From: Vicinamibacteria bacterium
GTDB lineage: Bacteria > Acidobacteriota > Vicinamibacteria > Vicinamibacterales > UBA2999
Length of the DNA: 5,473 nucleotides
Assembly (NCBI GenBank): GCA_025938035.1
Contig: JAICQE010000218.1
Coordinates: 1-5,473 of the forward strand
Direction of reading: 5' to 3'
Part shown: positions 1-5,473 of the stretch, piece by piece
Layout: every line of letters starts with the position of its first letter
Position numbering within the stretch: position 1 is the first letter of the stretch
Translations under genes and position numbers: made by a program
Notes under the pieces: generated by a model
What the model was told of the DNA's origin: nothing
The model's database searches: none
Seen by the model: only the letters and a program-made list of their open reading frames with translations

Positions 1-30
1 ACGACCCGAACGTCCCGAACGATCCGAACG
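1..30. repeat. Short CCGAACG direct repeat at the window edge
   Basis: The 7-mer CCGAACG occurs three times, at 6-12, 15-21 and 24-30, with a strict 9-bp period and variable dinucleotides (TC, AT) between copies. It ends three bases before the stop codon of the minus-strand transporter gene, so it lies in the intergenic region downstream of that gene. The window starts inside or at the end of the tract, so its full length is unknown. No terminator hairpin is visible in these bases. It could be the end of a longer intergenic simple repeat or a chance run in GC-rich DNA. Confidence 0.5.
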
Positions 31-33
31 GTT

Positions 34-1314
34 CTACTCGAGCGCCTGTCCACTCCGATCCGGCAGCGTGAAGATGAGCCCGGCGGCGAGCAGGAAGAAC
101 GCGGCCGTGACACCAAGCGCCAGACCGATGCCCACACCGGGAATCGTGGCGACGGCGCCGATCGTATATGGGGCAACGGCGCCGGCCATCCGGCCGATGT
201 TGTAGCTGGTGCCCTGGCCCGTGCCGCGCACGGCGGTCGGGAACAGCTCCGCGACGAAGCTGCCGAAGAGGCTGAAGTAGCCGTGGCCGAAGTAGCCGAG
301 CACCGGTCCGAGCATCAGCAGCACCGTGGGGTGCGCGCCCATGCGTCCGTAGAGCAGCACGAGGGAGGCGGCGGCCACCATGAACAACACGAACGTCGGA
401 CGGCGGCCGAGACGGTCGGCAATGAACCCGAACGTCAGGTAGCCGAGATACGCGCCGATCTGCACCGGGATGATCCACCAGAGCGAGCCCGTGCCCAGGC
501 CGGCGCCGCCGTCGGCCACCGGCCTCGCGAGGAACGAGGGCAGCCAGAAGAAGATGCCCCAATAGGCGAACTGCACGGCAGACCCGAGCAGGATGATGCG
601 CAGCGTGCGGCCGATCAGCTTGGGACCGAAGATCGCCTTGAACGGGTTGCCGTGCGCGTCGCGCGCAGCCTTGTTGCGCGTCCACGCCTCGGGCTCGCGC
701 ACGTTCCGGCGGATCCACAACGTGAAGAACGCAGGCAGCACACCCGCGACGAACAGCCACCGCCATCCCTCGTTGCCCAGTTCCGGGCGCCTGAGAATCA
801 GGAACGCCAGGACGGCCGCCAGGATGTACCCTATTGCCCAGCCGGATTGCATGATGCTGATCGCCTTGTTGCGATGGGCGGGCGGCCACGTCTCGCTCAC
901 CAGCACCGCCCCCGACGCCCACTCGCCGCCCATGCCGAGACCGAGCAGCGCGCGCCACAGCAGCAGTTGAATCACCGTCTGCGACGAGGCCGCCCCGAGC
1001 GACGCCAGCGAGAAGATGGCGATGGTCGCCATCAGCGCGCGCGTCCGTCCGAAGCGGTCCGACACGTACCCGAACGTCAGCCCGCCGATCCCCGACATGA
1101 CGAGCGTCACGGTGCCCAGCATGCCTGCGACGTCGTCGCCGAAATTGAAGTACGCCCGGAGCTGACCGATGGCCATCGCGTAGAGCATGAAGTCCATCGC
1201 GTCGAGCATCCAGCCGAACTTGGCCGCCGCGAGCACGCGCCACTGTTCGCGCGTAATCGTTTGGTACCACGGCACACTCGTATTGGCCGTCGCCGCCACG
1301 TCGGTAGGGGTCAC
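34..1314 (-). CDS. MFS transporter, metabolite/sialate:H+ symporter-like
   Basis: A 426-residue inner-membrane protein with the length and hydrophobic pattern of a 12-helix major facilitator superfamily symporter. Helix 1 carries two acidic residues, D38 and D41. The family loop motif between helices 2 and 3 is present (GYVSDRFGRTR, 82-92) and is repeated in the C-terminal half between helices 8 and 9 (GFIADRLGRRPT, 296-307), as expected from the internal duplication of the fold. R121 and the glycine-rich GLGMGGEW (125-132), followed by SETWP, resemble the NanT-like sialate and related organic-acid branch. This suggests proton-coupled uptake of a small organic anion or sugar acid, but the substrate cannot be read from sequence and no catabolic genes sit nearby. 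The start is GTG (CAC at 1312-1314 on the plus strand), supported by an AAGGAG site six bases upstream. The gene is divergent from the peroxiredoxin gene. The MFS call is certain; the subfamily is tentative. Confidence 0.93.
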   Translation of the reverse strand: MTPTDVAATANTSVPWYQTITREQWRVLAAAKFGWMLDAMDFMLYAMAIGQLRAYFNFGDDVAGMLGTVTLVMSGIGGLTFGYVSDRFGRTRALMATIAIFSLASLGAASSQTVIQLLLWRALLGLGMGGEWASGAVLVSETWPPAHRNKAISIMQSGWAIGYILAAVLAFLILRRPELGNEGWRWLFVAGVLPAFFTLWIRRNVREPEAWTRNKAARDAHGNPFKAIFGPKLIGRTLRIILLGSAVQFAYWGIFFWLPSFLARPVADGGAGLGTGSLWWIIPVQIGAYLGYLTFGFIADRLGRRPTFVLFMVAAASLVLLYGRMGAHPTVLLMLGPVLGYFGHGYFSLFGSFVAELFPTAVRGTGQGTSYNIGRMAGAVAPYTIGAVATIPGVGIGLALGVTAAFFLLAAGLIFTLPDRSGQALE

Positions 1315-1320
1315 TGAACG

Positions 1321-1326
1321 CTCCTT
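1321..1326 (-). promoter_or_regulatory. Ribosome binding site of the MFS gene
   Basis: On the minus strand this reads AAGGAG, followed by six bases and then GTG at 1314. The near-ideal match and spacing fix the GTG as the start codon. Confidence 0.8.
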
Positions 1327-1333
1327 CGCGGAA

Positions 1334-1362
1334 TCGTGACAATATACATGGCTTTGTCACGA
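1334..1362. promoter_or_regulatory. 9-bp inverted repeat, candidate operator between divergent genes
   Basis: TCGTGACAA at 1334-1342 and TTGTCACGA at 1354-1362 are perfect reverse complements separated by 11 bp. Their centres are 20 bp apart, about two helical turns, which suits a dimeric regulator bound to one face of the DNA. The site lies in the 107-bp gap between the divergent MFS and peroxiredoxin genes. Inside it, the minus strand reads TATATT (1341-1346), a good -10 candidate for the MFS gene. The right arm contains TTGTCA (1354-1359), a plausible -35 for the peroxiredoxin gene with a weak -10, CATCCT, at 1376-1381. A regulator bound here would therefore cover elements of both promoters. 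No regulator gene is in the window and the half-site was not recognised as that of a known family. The spacing does not fit CRP/FNR sites. Confidence 0.5.
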
Positions 1363-1409
1363 GGTTCAGAGCGTGCATCCTGGACCTTTGAGTCACCGAC
1401 CCGTTTGCG

Positions 1410-1415
1410 AAGGAG
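1410..1415 (+). promoter_or_regulatory. Ribosome binding site of the peroxiredoxin gene
   Basis: AAGGAG sits six bases before the ATG at 1422. It is a strong Shine-Dalgarno match and selects this start. Confidence 0.85.
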
Positions 1416-1421
1416 ATCTGA

Positions 1422-1889
1422 ATGGCGGTAGAAGTTGGCGCCAAGGCGCCCGATTTCACGCTTCCCAACCAGGACCGCGAGAACGTGACGCTGAGCGATG
1501 AGCTCAGGAAGGGGCCCGTCGTGCTCGCGTTCTTTCCGGCTGCGTTCAGCAGCGTGTGTCAGAACGAGATGTGCACCTTCCGCGATTCGACGGCCGAACT
1601 GGGCAAGACAGGCGGCCGGGTGCTCGGTGTCAGCACCGACACGTTCTTCGCGCTGAAGGCGTTTGCCGATCAGCACCGCCTGACGTTTCCGCTGCTGAGC
1701 GATTACAACAAGGACGTGATTCGGAAGTATGGGGTCGTCAATCCGGACATGATCGGCCTCAAGGACATCTCCAAGCGCGCCGTGTTCGTGATCGACAAGA
1801 ACGGCGTCGTGCGTCATCGCGAGGTGCTCGACGATGCGCGCAACGAGCCCAATTACGACGGAGTCAAGAAGGCGCTCGCCAGCTTGTAG
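1422..1889 (+). CDS. Peroxiredoxin, AhpE/PrxQ-like thioredoxin-fold peroxidase
   Basis: A 155-residue cytoplasmic thiol peroxidase expected to reduce hydrogen peroxide and organic hydroperoxides with electrons from thioredoxin or a similar donor. It opens with the typical VGAKAPDFTLPNQD segment (5-18). The active-site loop is FFPAAFSSVCQNEMC (37-51). It fits the family pattern P-x3-T/S-x2-C with P39, S43 and peroxidatic C46. R119 in SKRAVFVID is the likely conserved active-site arginine. A second cysteine, C51, lies five residues after C46, the position of the resolving cysteine in E. coli Bcp/PrxQ, while the PAAF loop resembles the 1-Cys AhpE type. There is no signal peptide. Length is normal for the family and the protein looks intact. 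The gene is monocistronic by layout, with a divergent promoter region upstream and a strong hairpin downstream. Calling it bcp would be too specific, so no symbol is given. Confidence 0.95.
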   Translation: MAVEVGAKAPDFTLPNQDRENVTLSDELRKGPVVLAFFPAAFSSVCQNEMCTFRDSTAELGKTGGRVLGVSTDTFFALKAFADQHRLTFPLLSDYNKDVIRKYGVVNPDMIGLKDISKRAVFVIDKNGVVRHREVLDDARNEPNYDGVKKALASL

Positions 1890-1948
1890 GTCGACCTCCC
1901 AAGATCGCAGGCGACATTGATCGTCGTCACGTCGATCACGATCTGAAG

Positions 1949-1980
1949 GGAAGCGGACCGCGCCGGTCCGCTTCTGTTAA
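1949..1980 (+). terminator. GC-rich hairpin, probable terminator after the peroxiredoxin gene
   Basis: GAAGCGGACC (1950-1959) and GGTCCGCTTC (1965-1974) are perfect complements. G1960 and C1964 add an eleventh pair, leaving a three-base loop. The bases after it, TGTTAA, are only moderately T-rich, so the poly-U tract expected of a classical intrinsic terminator is weak. Its place 60 bp past the peroxiredoxin stop and about 47 bp before dnaB suggests that it separates the two transcripts. It could instead be a leader hairpin of dnaB. The rest of the 132-bp gap (1890-2021) shows no gene and no clear promoter. Confidence 0.6.
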
Positions 1981-2021
1981 ACTCCTGTCCCTCCACACAC
2001 ACGGTTTCCAGTTTTCCGTTC

Positions 2022-3371
2022 ATGGCCGAGACTGCCGTACTAGCCGCAGAACGCACGCTTCCGCACAATCTCGAGGCCGAGCGATCAGTGCTTGGCGCGA
2101 TCCTGGTCCACAACGACGCGTTCAACATGGCCGCGCAGGTCATCGACAGCCGCGACTTCTACCGCGACGCGCATCGACGCATCTTCGACCGGATGGTGGC
2201 GCTCAACGAGCGCCATCAGGCGATCGATTTCATCACCCTGAAAGAGGAGCTGTCGCGCGCCGGCGAGCTCGACGAAGTGGGCGGTCCGGCCTATGTGGCG
2301 TCGCTCGCCGACGGCGTGCCGCGCGCGACCAACGTCGAGTTCTACGCGCGCATCGTCAAGGAAAAGGCGACGCTGCGAAATCTCATCTTCGCCGCGAACA
2401 AGATCCTGACGAACGCGTACGAAGCCGATCAGGAATCCGACGTGGTCCTCGACGAGGCGGAGAGCGCGATTTTCGCCGTCGCGGAAGACCGCCTGAAGGC
2501 TGGATTCGTCGAGATGCGCGATCTGGTGAAGGAGAGCTTCCCCAGGATCGAGCAGCTGTTCGAGCAGAAGCGCCTGATTACCGGCGTTCCCACCGGCTTT
2601 GTCGATCTCGACGGGATGACGCGGGGGTTCCAGGCGGGAGACCTCGTGATCGTGGCGGCGCGGCCGTCGATGGGCAAGACCAGCCTCGTCCTGAACATCG
2701 CCCAGCACGTGGCGATGCAGCCCGGGCACATCGTGGGGTTCTTCAGCCTCGAAATGTCGAAGGAGTCGCTGTTCCTGCGCCTCCTGACCTCGGAGGCGCA
2801 GATCGACAGCCACCGGCTCATGAGTGGAGCGATCGGACAGAAGGACTACGGGCGGATCTCGCACGCGCTGGAAACGCTGAGCGCGATGAAGCTGCACATC
2901 GACGACTCGGCCAACGTCGGCGTCCTGGAGATGCGCGCCAAGTCGAGGCGCCTCCAGGCCGAGCACGGCTTGAGCCTGCTCGTCGTCGACTACATTCAGC
3001 TGATGAGCGGGCGCGGACGGTTCGAGAACCGTACGCTGGAGCTGGCCGCCATTTCCCGTTCGTTGAAAGGGCTCGCCAAGGAGCTGAACGTCCCGATCGT
3101 GGTCCTGTCGCAGTTGAGCCGCGCGCCGGAAGCCCGTTCCGACCATCGGCCGCAGCTCTCGGATCTGCGCGAATCGGGGGCCCTCGAACAGGACGCCGAC
3201 GTCGTCATCCTGATCTACCGTGACGACGTGTACAACAAGGATCCGAACAATCCCGACGCGGGGACGGCGGAGCTGATCCTGGCCAAGCAGCGCAACGGAC
3301 CTACCGGAACGGTCCGCCTGGCCTTCCTGCGCGAACAGACCCGGTTCGCCAACCTCGCCGCCGGCGCGTAG
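2022..3371 (+). CDS. dnaB: Replicative DNA helicase DnaB
   Basis: A 449-residue hexameric helicase that unwinds DNA 5' to 3' at the replication fork and recruits primase. The N-terminal domain begins with the hallmark LPHNLEAERSVLGAIL (13-28), followed by a linker and then the RecA-like motor from about ITGVPTGFVDLDG (186-198). Walker A is ARPSMGKTS (213-221) with K219 and T220. The catalytic glutamate of SLEMS is E244. Walker B is LLVVDYIQLM with D323. The DNA-contacting motif runs from SQLSR (Q364) through DLRESG (R383) and EQDADVVILIYRDD. The arginine-finger segment AKQRNG has K422 and R424. All key residues are present, the length is typical, and no intein interrupts the gene. The ATG start puts the conserved N-terminus at its usual distance, although no clear Shine-Dalgarno sequence precedes it. 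alr follows almost at once, so the two are probably cotranscribed. Confidence 0.98.
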   Translation: MAETAVLAAERTLPHNLEAERSVLGAILVHNDAFNMAAQVIDSRDFYRDAHRRIFDRMVALNERHQAIDFITLKEELSRAGELDEVGGPAYVASLADGVPRATNVEFYARIVKEKATLRNLIFAANKILTNAYEADQESDVVLDEAESAIFAVAEDRLKAGFVEMRDLVKESFPRIEQLFEQKRLITGVPTGFVDLDGMTRGFQAGDLVIVAARPSMGKTSLVLNIAQHVAMQPGHIVGFFSLEMSKESLFLRLLTSEAQIDSHRLMSGAIGQKDYGRISHALETLSAMKLHIDDSANVGVLEMRAKSRRLQAEHGLSLLVVDYIQLMSGRGRFENRTLELAAISRSLKGLAKELNVPIVVLSQLSRAPEARSDHRPQLSDLRESGALEQDADVVILIYRDDVYNKDPNNPDAGTAELILAKQRNGPTGTVRLAFLREQTRFANLAAGA

Positions 3372-3372
3372 G

Positions 3373-3387
3373 TTGGTGATTGGTGAT
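3373..3387 (+). repeat. Tandem TTGGTGA heptad spanning the dnaB-alr junction and alr start
   Basis: TTGGTGA occurs at 3373-3379 and again at 3380-3386, followed by T. The second copy supplies both candidate alr start codons, TTG at 3380 and GTG at 3383. It has the same 7-bp period and central GG as the heptads before radA. Two copies are few, so relatedness to that element is inference. Confidence 0.45.
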
Positions 3388-4534
3388 CCGCAACACCGTC
3401 GCGCACGTGAACCTGGCCGCCCTTCAGGCGAATTTCCGGGCCATCCGCGAATTCGTGTCCGGCGGAGCCGACAGCGGACGGACACGGCCGCCCCGGATCA
3501 TCGCGGTCGTGAAGGCCAACGCGTACGGCCATGGTTCGCAGCACGTGGCGCTCGCGCTCGAAGAGGCGGGCGCGACGATGTTCTCCTGTGCGGACATCGA
3601 GGAAGGGATCGTGTTGCGTCAGGCCGGGGTGCGCGCGCCGATCATCGTGTTCGGCGCGCTGAGCGTGAGCGATCTGGCCGGCGTGTTCGAGTTCGACCTG
3701 ACGCCGACCGTGTCGAGCCCCGGCGCGGCACGCGCAGTACACGCGGCTGCCGCGGCGCGCCGGACGGCCGTCGGCGTTCACCTCAAGATCGACACGGGCA
3801 TGAACCGGCTCGGTTTCCGGCACGACAACCTCGGGCGCACGCTGCCAGGCGTCCTCGCCAGCGAGCATCTGAGGCTCGATGCCGTGTTCACCCATTTCGC
3901 GTCCGCGGACGTCCCGGAAAGTCCCCTGTTCGACGAACAGCGCGTCCGTTTCGAGCAGGCGCTCGGCGTGGTCGACGAGCTGACGCGCCATTCCCCTCGT
4001 CCGTTCATGCGTCATGCCAGTAACAGCGCGGCGCTGCTGCGCGACTCGCGCGTCTGGTACGACGCGGTGCGGCCGGGCCTGCTGCTGTACGGCATCGTCC
4101 CGCCGCCCCTGGCGTCCACGATTCTCCTCGAACCGGTGATGTCGCTGACGAGCCGAGTGGTGGCGGTGAAGGGACTGCGCCCGGGGGAAGGCGTGGGGTA
4201 CGGCTGGCGGTTCCAGGCTGACAGGCCGAGGACGATTGCCGTCGTGCCGGCCGGATACGCGGACGGTCTCGATGCGCGCCTCGGCGGGCGCGGCCACGTC
4301 CTGATACGAGGCCGCCGGGCGCCGATCGTCGGCGCGGTGTCAATGGACATGATCACCGTGGACGTCACCGAGGTGCCCGAGGTCGAACCCGGCGACGAGG
4401 TGGTGCTGCTCGGCCGGCAGGGCGACGAAAGCTGGCAGCGGATCGACGCGCGGGAAGTGGCCGGATCGATCGGGACGATTCCGTGGGAGATCGTCTGCCG
4501 GCTCGGGACGCGGGTGGAGCGACAATACGGGTGA
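3380..4534 (+). CDS. alr: Alanine racemase (PLP-dependent)
   Basis: A cytoplasmic racemase of 384 residues that interconverts L- and D-alanine, supplying D-Ala for peptidoglycan. The PLP lysine is K45 in AVVKANAYGHG, with Y49 in the usual place. KIDTGMNRLG (136-145) and THFAS (171-175) follow in the barrel domain. R231 in VRPGLLLYG matches the arginine that contacts the PLP ring nitrogen. The C-terminal domain holds the second catalytic base, Y274 in GEGVGYGWRF, then AGYADG (Y293) and SMDM (321-324). Length is normal and all key residues are present. The start is uncertain between TTG at 3380 and GTG at 3383, one codon apart inside a duplicated heptad. GTG is the more usual codon, and choosing it shifts the numbering down by one. 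No strong Shine-Dalgarno sequence is visible, and with only 8-11 bp after the dnaB stop, translational coupling is likely. The family assignment is secure; the exact start is not. Confidence 0.97.
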   Translation: MVIRNTVAHVNLAALQANFRAIREFVSGGADSGRTRPPRIIAVVKANAYGHGSQHVALALEEAGATMFSCADIEEGIVLRQAGVRAPIIVFGALSVSDLAGVFEFDLTPTVSSPGAARAVHAAAAARRTAVGVHLKIDTGMNRLGFRHDNLGRTLPGVLASEHLRLDAVFTHFASADVPESPLFDEQRVRFEQALGVVDELTRHSPRPFMRHASNSAALLRDSRVWYDAVRPGLLLYGIVPPPLASTILLEPVMSLTSRVVAVKGLRPGEGVGYGWRFQADRPRTIAVVPAGYADGLDARLGGRGHVLIRGRRAPIVGAVSMDMITVDVTEVPEVEPGDEVVLLGRQGDESWQRIDAREVAGSIGTIPWEIVCRLGTRVERQYG

Positions 4535-4539
4535 TCCTG

Positions 4540-4611
4540 AAGGCCTCGGGAATCAGGCCTCAGGCCTCAGGCCTCAGGAATCAGCAGGCATCAGGCATCA
4601 GGTCTCGGAAT
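4540..4611 (+). repeat. Heptad direct-repeat tract (consensus near CAGGCCT)
   Basis: The tract reads as 7-mers: AAGGCCT, CGGGAAT, CAGGCCT three times in a row (4554-4574), CAGGAAT (4575-4581), a stray CAG, CAGGCAT twice (4585-4598), CAGGTCT (4599-4605) and a degenerate CGGAAT (4606-4611). Units keep GG at positions 3 and 4 and T at position 7. The three identical adjacent units suggest recent slippage or local duplication. Confidence 0.8.
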
Positions 4612-4613
4612 AA

Positions 4614-4648
4614 CCCCCTGAGGCCAGATGCCCGATTCCCGAGGCCTT
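4614..4648 (-). repeat. Opposed heptad tract, minus-strand copy
   Basis: Read on the minus strand from 4648 leftward, the units are AAGGCCT, CGGGAAT, CGGGCAT, CTGGCCT and CAGGGGG. This is the same heptad family as the tract at 4540-4611 but in opposite orientation. The first two units are identical to the first two of the plus-strand tract, which creates the perfect inverted arms. The later units differ, so the two tracts share their outer ends and diverge toward the centre. Confidence 0.75.
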
Positions 4649-4666
4649 CCCCAGTGTGGGCGAAGA

Positions 4667-5473
4667 ATGAAACCATCGAAGACCGTATTCGTCTGCCAGG
4701 AATGCGGTGCCCAGGCGCCCAAATGGGCAGGGCGCTGCGCGGACTGCGGCGCGTGGAACTCGATGGTCGAGGAGCGTCCGTCCTTCGCGGGCGACCCGTC
4801 GGCGGGCACGGGCGAGAACAGGTATGCGAGGCTTGGCGCCGCAGGATCTGCCAAGTTGTACGCAGAAGTTGAAACAGCCAACGCGCTGCGTCTGTCGACG
4901 GGCATCGGCGAGTTCGATCGGGTGCTCGGCGGCGGCGTCGTGCCTGGATCGCTGGTCCTGGTGGGCGGCGAGCCAGGCATCGGCAAGTCGACGCTGCTGC
5001 TGCAGGCCGCGGCACATTTTGCCCGTGAAGCGGGGCCGGTACTGTACGCCTCGGGAGAAGAATCGGAGCATCAGATCAAGAGCCGCGGCGATCGGCTCGG
5101 CGTCGGCGCGGCGCCGCTTTATCTGCTCTCCGAAACGTGCATCGAGCGGATCCTCGAGGAGATCGCGCGCCTCAAGCCGTCGCTCGTCATCATCGACTCG
5201 GTCCAGACCGTCTTTTCGATCAAGTTCCAGTCGGCGCCCGGCAGCATCGGACAGGTGCGCGAGGCGGCCACGCAGTTCCTCTTCGCCGCGAAGGGGCAGA
5301 ACATCCCGACGATCCTCGTCGGGCACGTCACCAAGGACGGCAGCCTCGCGGGCCCGAAAGTGCTCGAGCACGTCGTGGACACCGTCCTGTACTTCGAGGG
5401 GGAGCGGCACCACTCCCATCGCGTGGTCCGCGCGGTGAAGAACCGCTTCGGCGCGGTCAGCGAGCTGGGCGTG
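4667..5473 (+). CDS. radA: DNA repair protein RadA (Sms), 3' end beyond the window
   Basis: The first 269 codons of a RecA-like ATPase that acts as a DnaB-type helicase on recombination intermediates. A four-cysteine zinc finger opens the protein, CQEC and CADC (C10, C13, C24, C27). The ATPase core follows, with LSTGIGEFDRVLGGG (76-90), Walker A GGEPGIGKST (100-109, K107) and ASGEESEHQIKSR (128-140). Walker B is LVIIDSVQT with D177, and the RadA-specific KNRFG is at 258-262. The frame is open to the last base of the window. The family is usually about 450-460 residues, so roughly 190 codons are missing, including the Lon-like C-terminal domain. The ATG at 4667 gives the family-typical distance to the zinc finger. 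An in-frame ATG at 4628 lies inside the inverted repeat and would add 13 unconserved residues, so it is less likely. No clear Shine-Dalgarno sequence precedes 4667. It is probably transcribed with alr. Confidence 0.96.
   Translation, partial: MKPSKTVFVCQECGAQAPKWAGRCADCGAWNSMVEERPSFAGDPSAGTGENRYARLGAAGSAKLYAEVETANALRLSTGIGEFDRVLGGGVVPGSLVLVGGEPGIGKSTLLLQAAAHFAREAGPVLYASGEESEHQIKSRGDRLGVGAAPLYLLSETCIERILEEIARLKPSLVIIDSVQTVFSIKFQSAPGSIGQVREAATQFLFAAKGQNIPTILVGHVTKDGSLAGPKVLEHVVDTVLYFEGERHHSHRVVRAVKNRFGAVSELGV

Larger units (their letters stand above)
4539..4649. repeat. Inverted-repeat element between alr and radA
   Basis: Perfect 16-bp inverted arms, GAAGGCCTCGGGAATC at 4539-4554 and its reverse complement at 4634-4649, enclose 79 bp. 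A second complementary pair lies inside: GGCCTCAGG (three registers, at 4556, 4563 and 4570) against CCTGAGGCC at 4617-4625. The whole could fold into a long imperfect hairpin ending 17 nt before the radA ATG. No T-run follows the right arm, so it is not a classical terminator. It fills most of the 132-bp alr-radA spacer (4535-4666). It resembles REP- or MITE-like intergenic elements in architecture, but no transposase or target-site duplication was identified. Confidence 0.75.

Noticed and set aside
283..1317. A 344-codon plus-strand open frame antisense to the transporter gene
   Set aside because: His/Arg/Glu-rich shadow of the MFS gene, whose membrane segments and duplicated loop motifs show that the minus strand is the coding one.
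1888..1897. 10-bp palindrome AGGTCGACCT overlapping the peroxiredoxin stop codon
   Set aside because: A single short palindrome with no second copy nearby and no promoter context. It is compatible with chance in GC-rich DNA.
1919..1943. Weak inverted repeat GATCGT/ACGATC in the peroxiredoxin-dnaB gap
   Set aside because: Arms are only 6 bp with mismatches inside, and there are several overlapping CGTCG-type words in the same stretch. It is much weaker than the hairpin at 1950-1974.
1556..3223. A 555-codon plus-strand open frame overlapping the peroxiredoxin and dnaB genes in another frame
   Set aside because: Its translation is low-complexity and Arg/Ala/Gly-rich with no recognisable domain, and it crosses two genes with clear family motifs. 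It is the usual out-of-frame shadow in GC-rich DNA.
2085..3485. A 466-codon minus-strand open frame antisense to dnaB and the alr start
   Set aside because: Antisense shadow of dnaB with Arg/Leu/His-rich composition, no known motif and no ribosome binding site noted.
4539..4649. CRISPR array reading of the alr-radA repeats
   Set aside because: Units are 7 bp and contiguous with no spacers, and no cas genes are present, so it is not a CRISPR array.
4628..4666. Upstream in-frame ATG for radA at 4628
   Set aside because: It would add 13 residues translated from the right arm of the inverted repeat and its flank. RadA proteins usually start a few residues before the zinc finger, matching 4667.
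4598..5419. Minus-strand open frame opposite radA, running into the repeat element
   Set aside because: radA on the plus strand has a zinc finger, Walker motifs and KNRFG in order. The antisense frame has none and ends inside the heptad tract.

Overview
The window is a GC-rich stretch (well above 60% G+C by eye) of an ordinary-looking bacterial chromosome with tightly packed genes. It holds four complete genes and one that runs off the right edge: a major facilitator transporter on the minus strand, then on the plus strand a peroxiredoxin, the replicative helicase gene dnaB, alanine racemase alr, and the N-terminal 269 codons of radA. No tRNA, rRNA, CRISPR array, transposase or phage gene was found. 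The gene content, high GC and 7-bp intergenic repeats would suit an Acidobacteriota-type (Vicinamibacteria-like) soil or sediment bacterium. That placement is inference from general impression, not from a search.

Layout: 1-33 is the tail of an intergenic region with a short CCGAACG repeat. The MFS gene (34-1314, minus) and the peroxiredoxin gene (1422-1889, plus) are divergent, and their 107-bp gap holds a perfect 9-bp inverted repeat that looks like an operator. Both genes have strong AAGGAG ribosome binding sites 6 nt from the start codon. The 132-bp gap after the peroxiredoxin contains a strong GC-rich hairpin. Then dnaB (2022-3371) is followed after 8-11 bp by alr (3380 or 3383-4534). A 132-bp spacer made largely of 7-bp repeats in two opposed tracts, with perfect 16-bp inverted arms at its outer ends, separates alr from radA (4667 onward).

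How the genes fit together: dnaB, alr and radA form a co-oriented housekeeping block covering fork unwinding, D-alanine supply for peptidoglycan, and recombinational repair by a DnaB-like helicase. dnaB-alr adjacency is also known in Escherichia coli. The peroxiredoxin and the transporter form a separate divergent pair that may share a regulator. No protein-coding system here looks undescribed. The most unusual material is non-coding: the opposed heptad-repeat element before radA, the related-looking heptad duplication that supplies the alr start codon, and the divergent operator.
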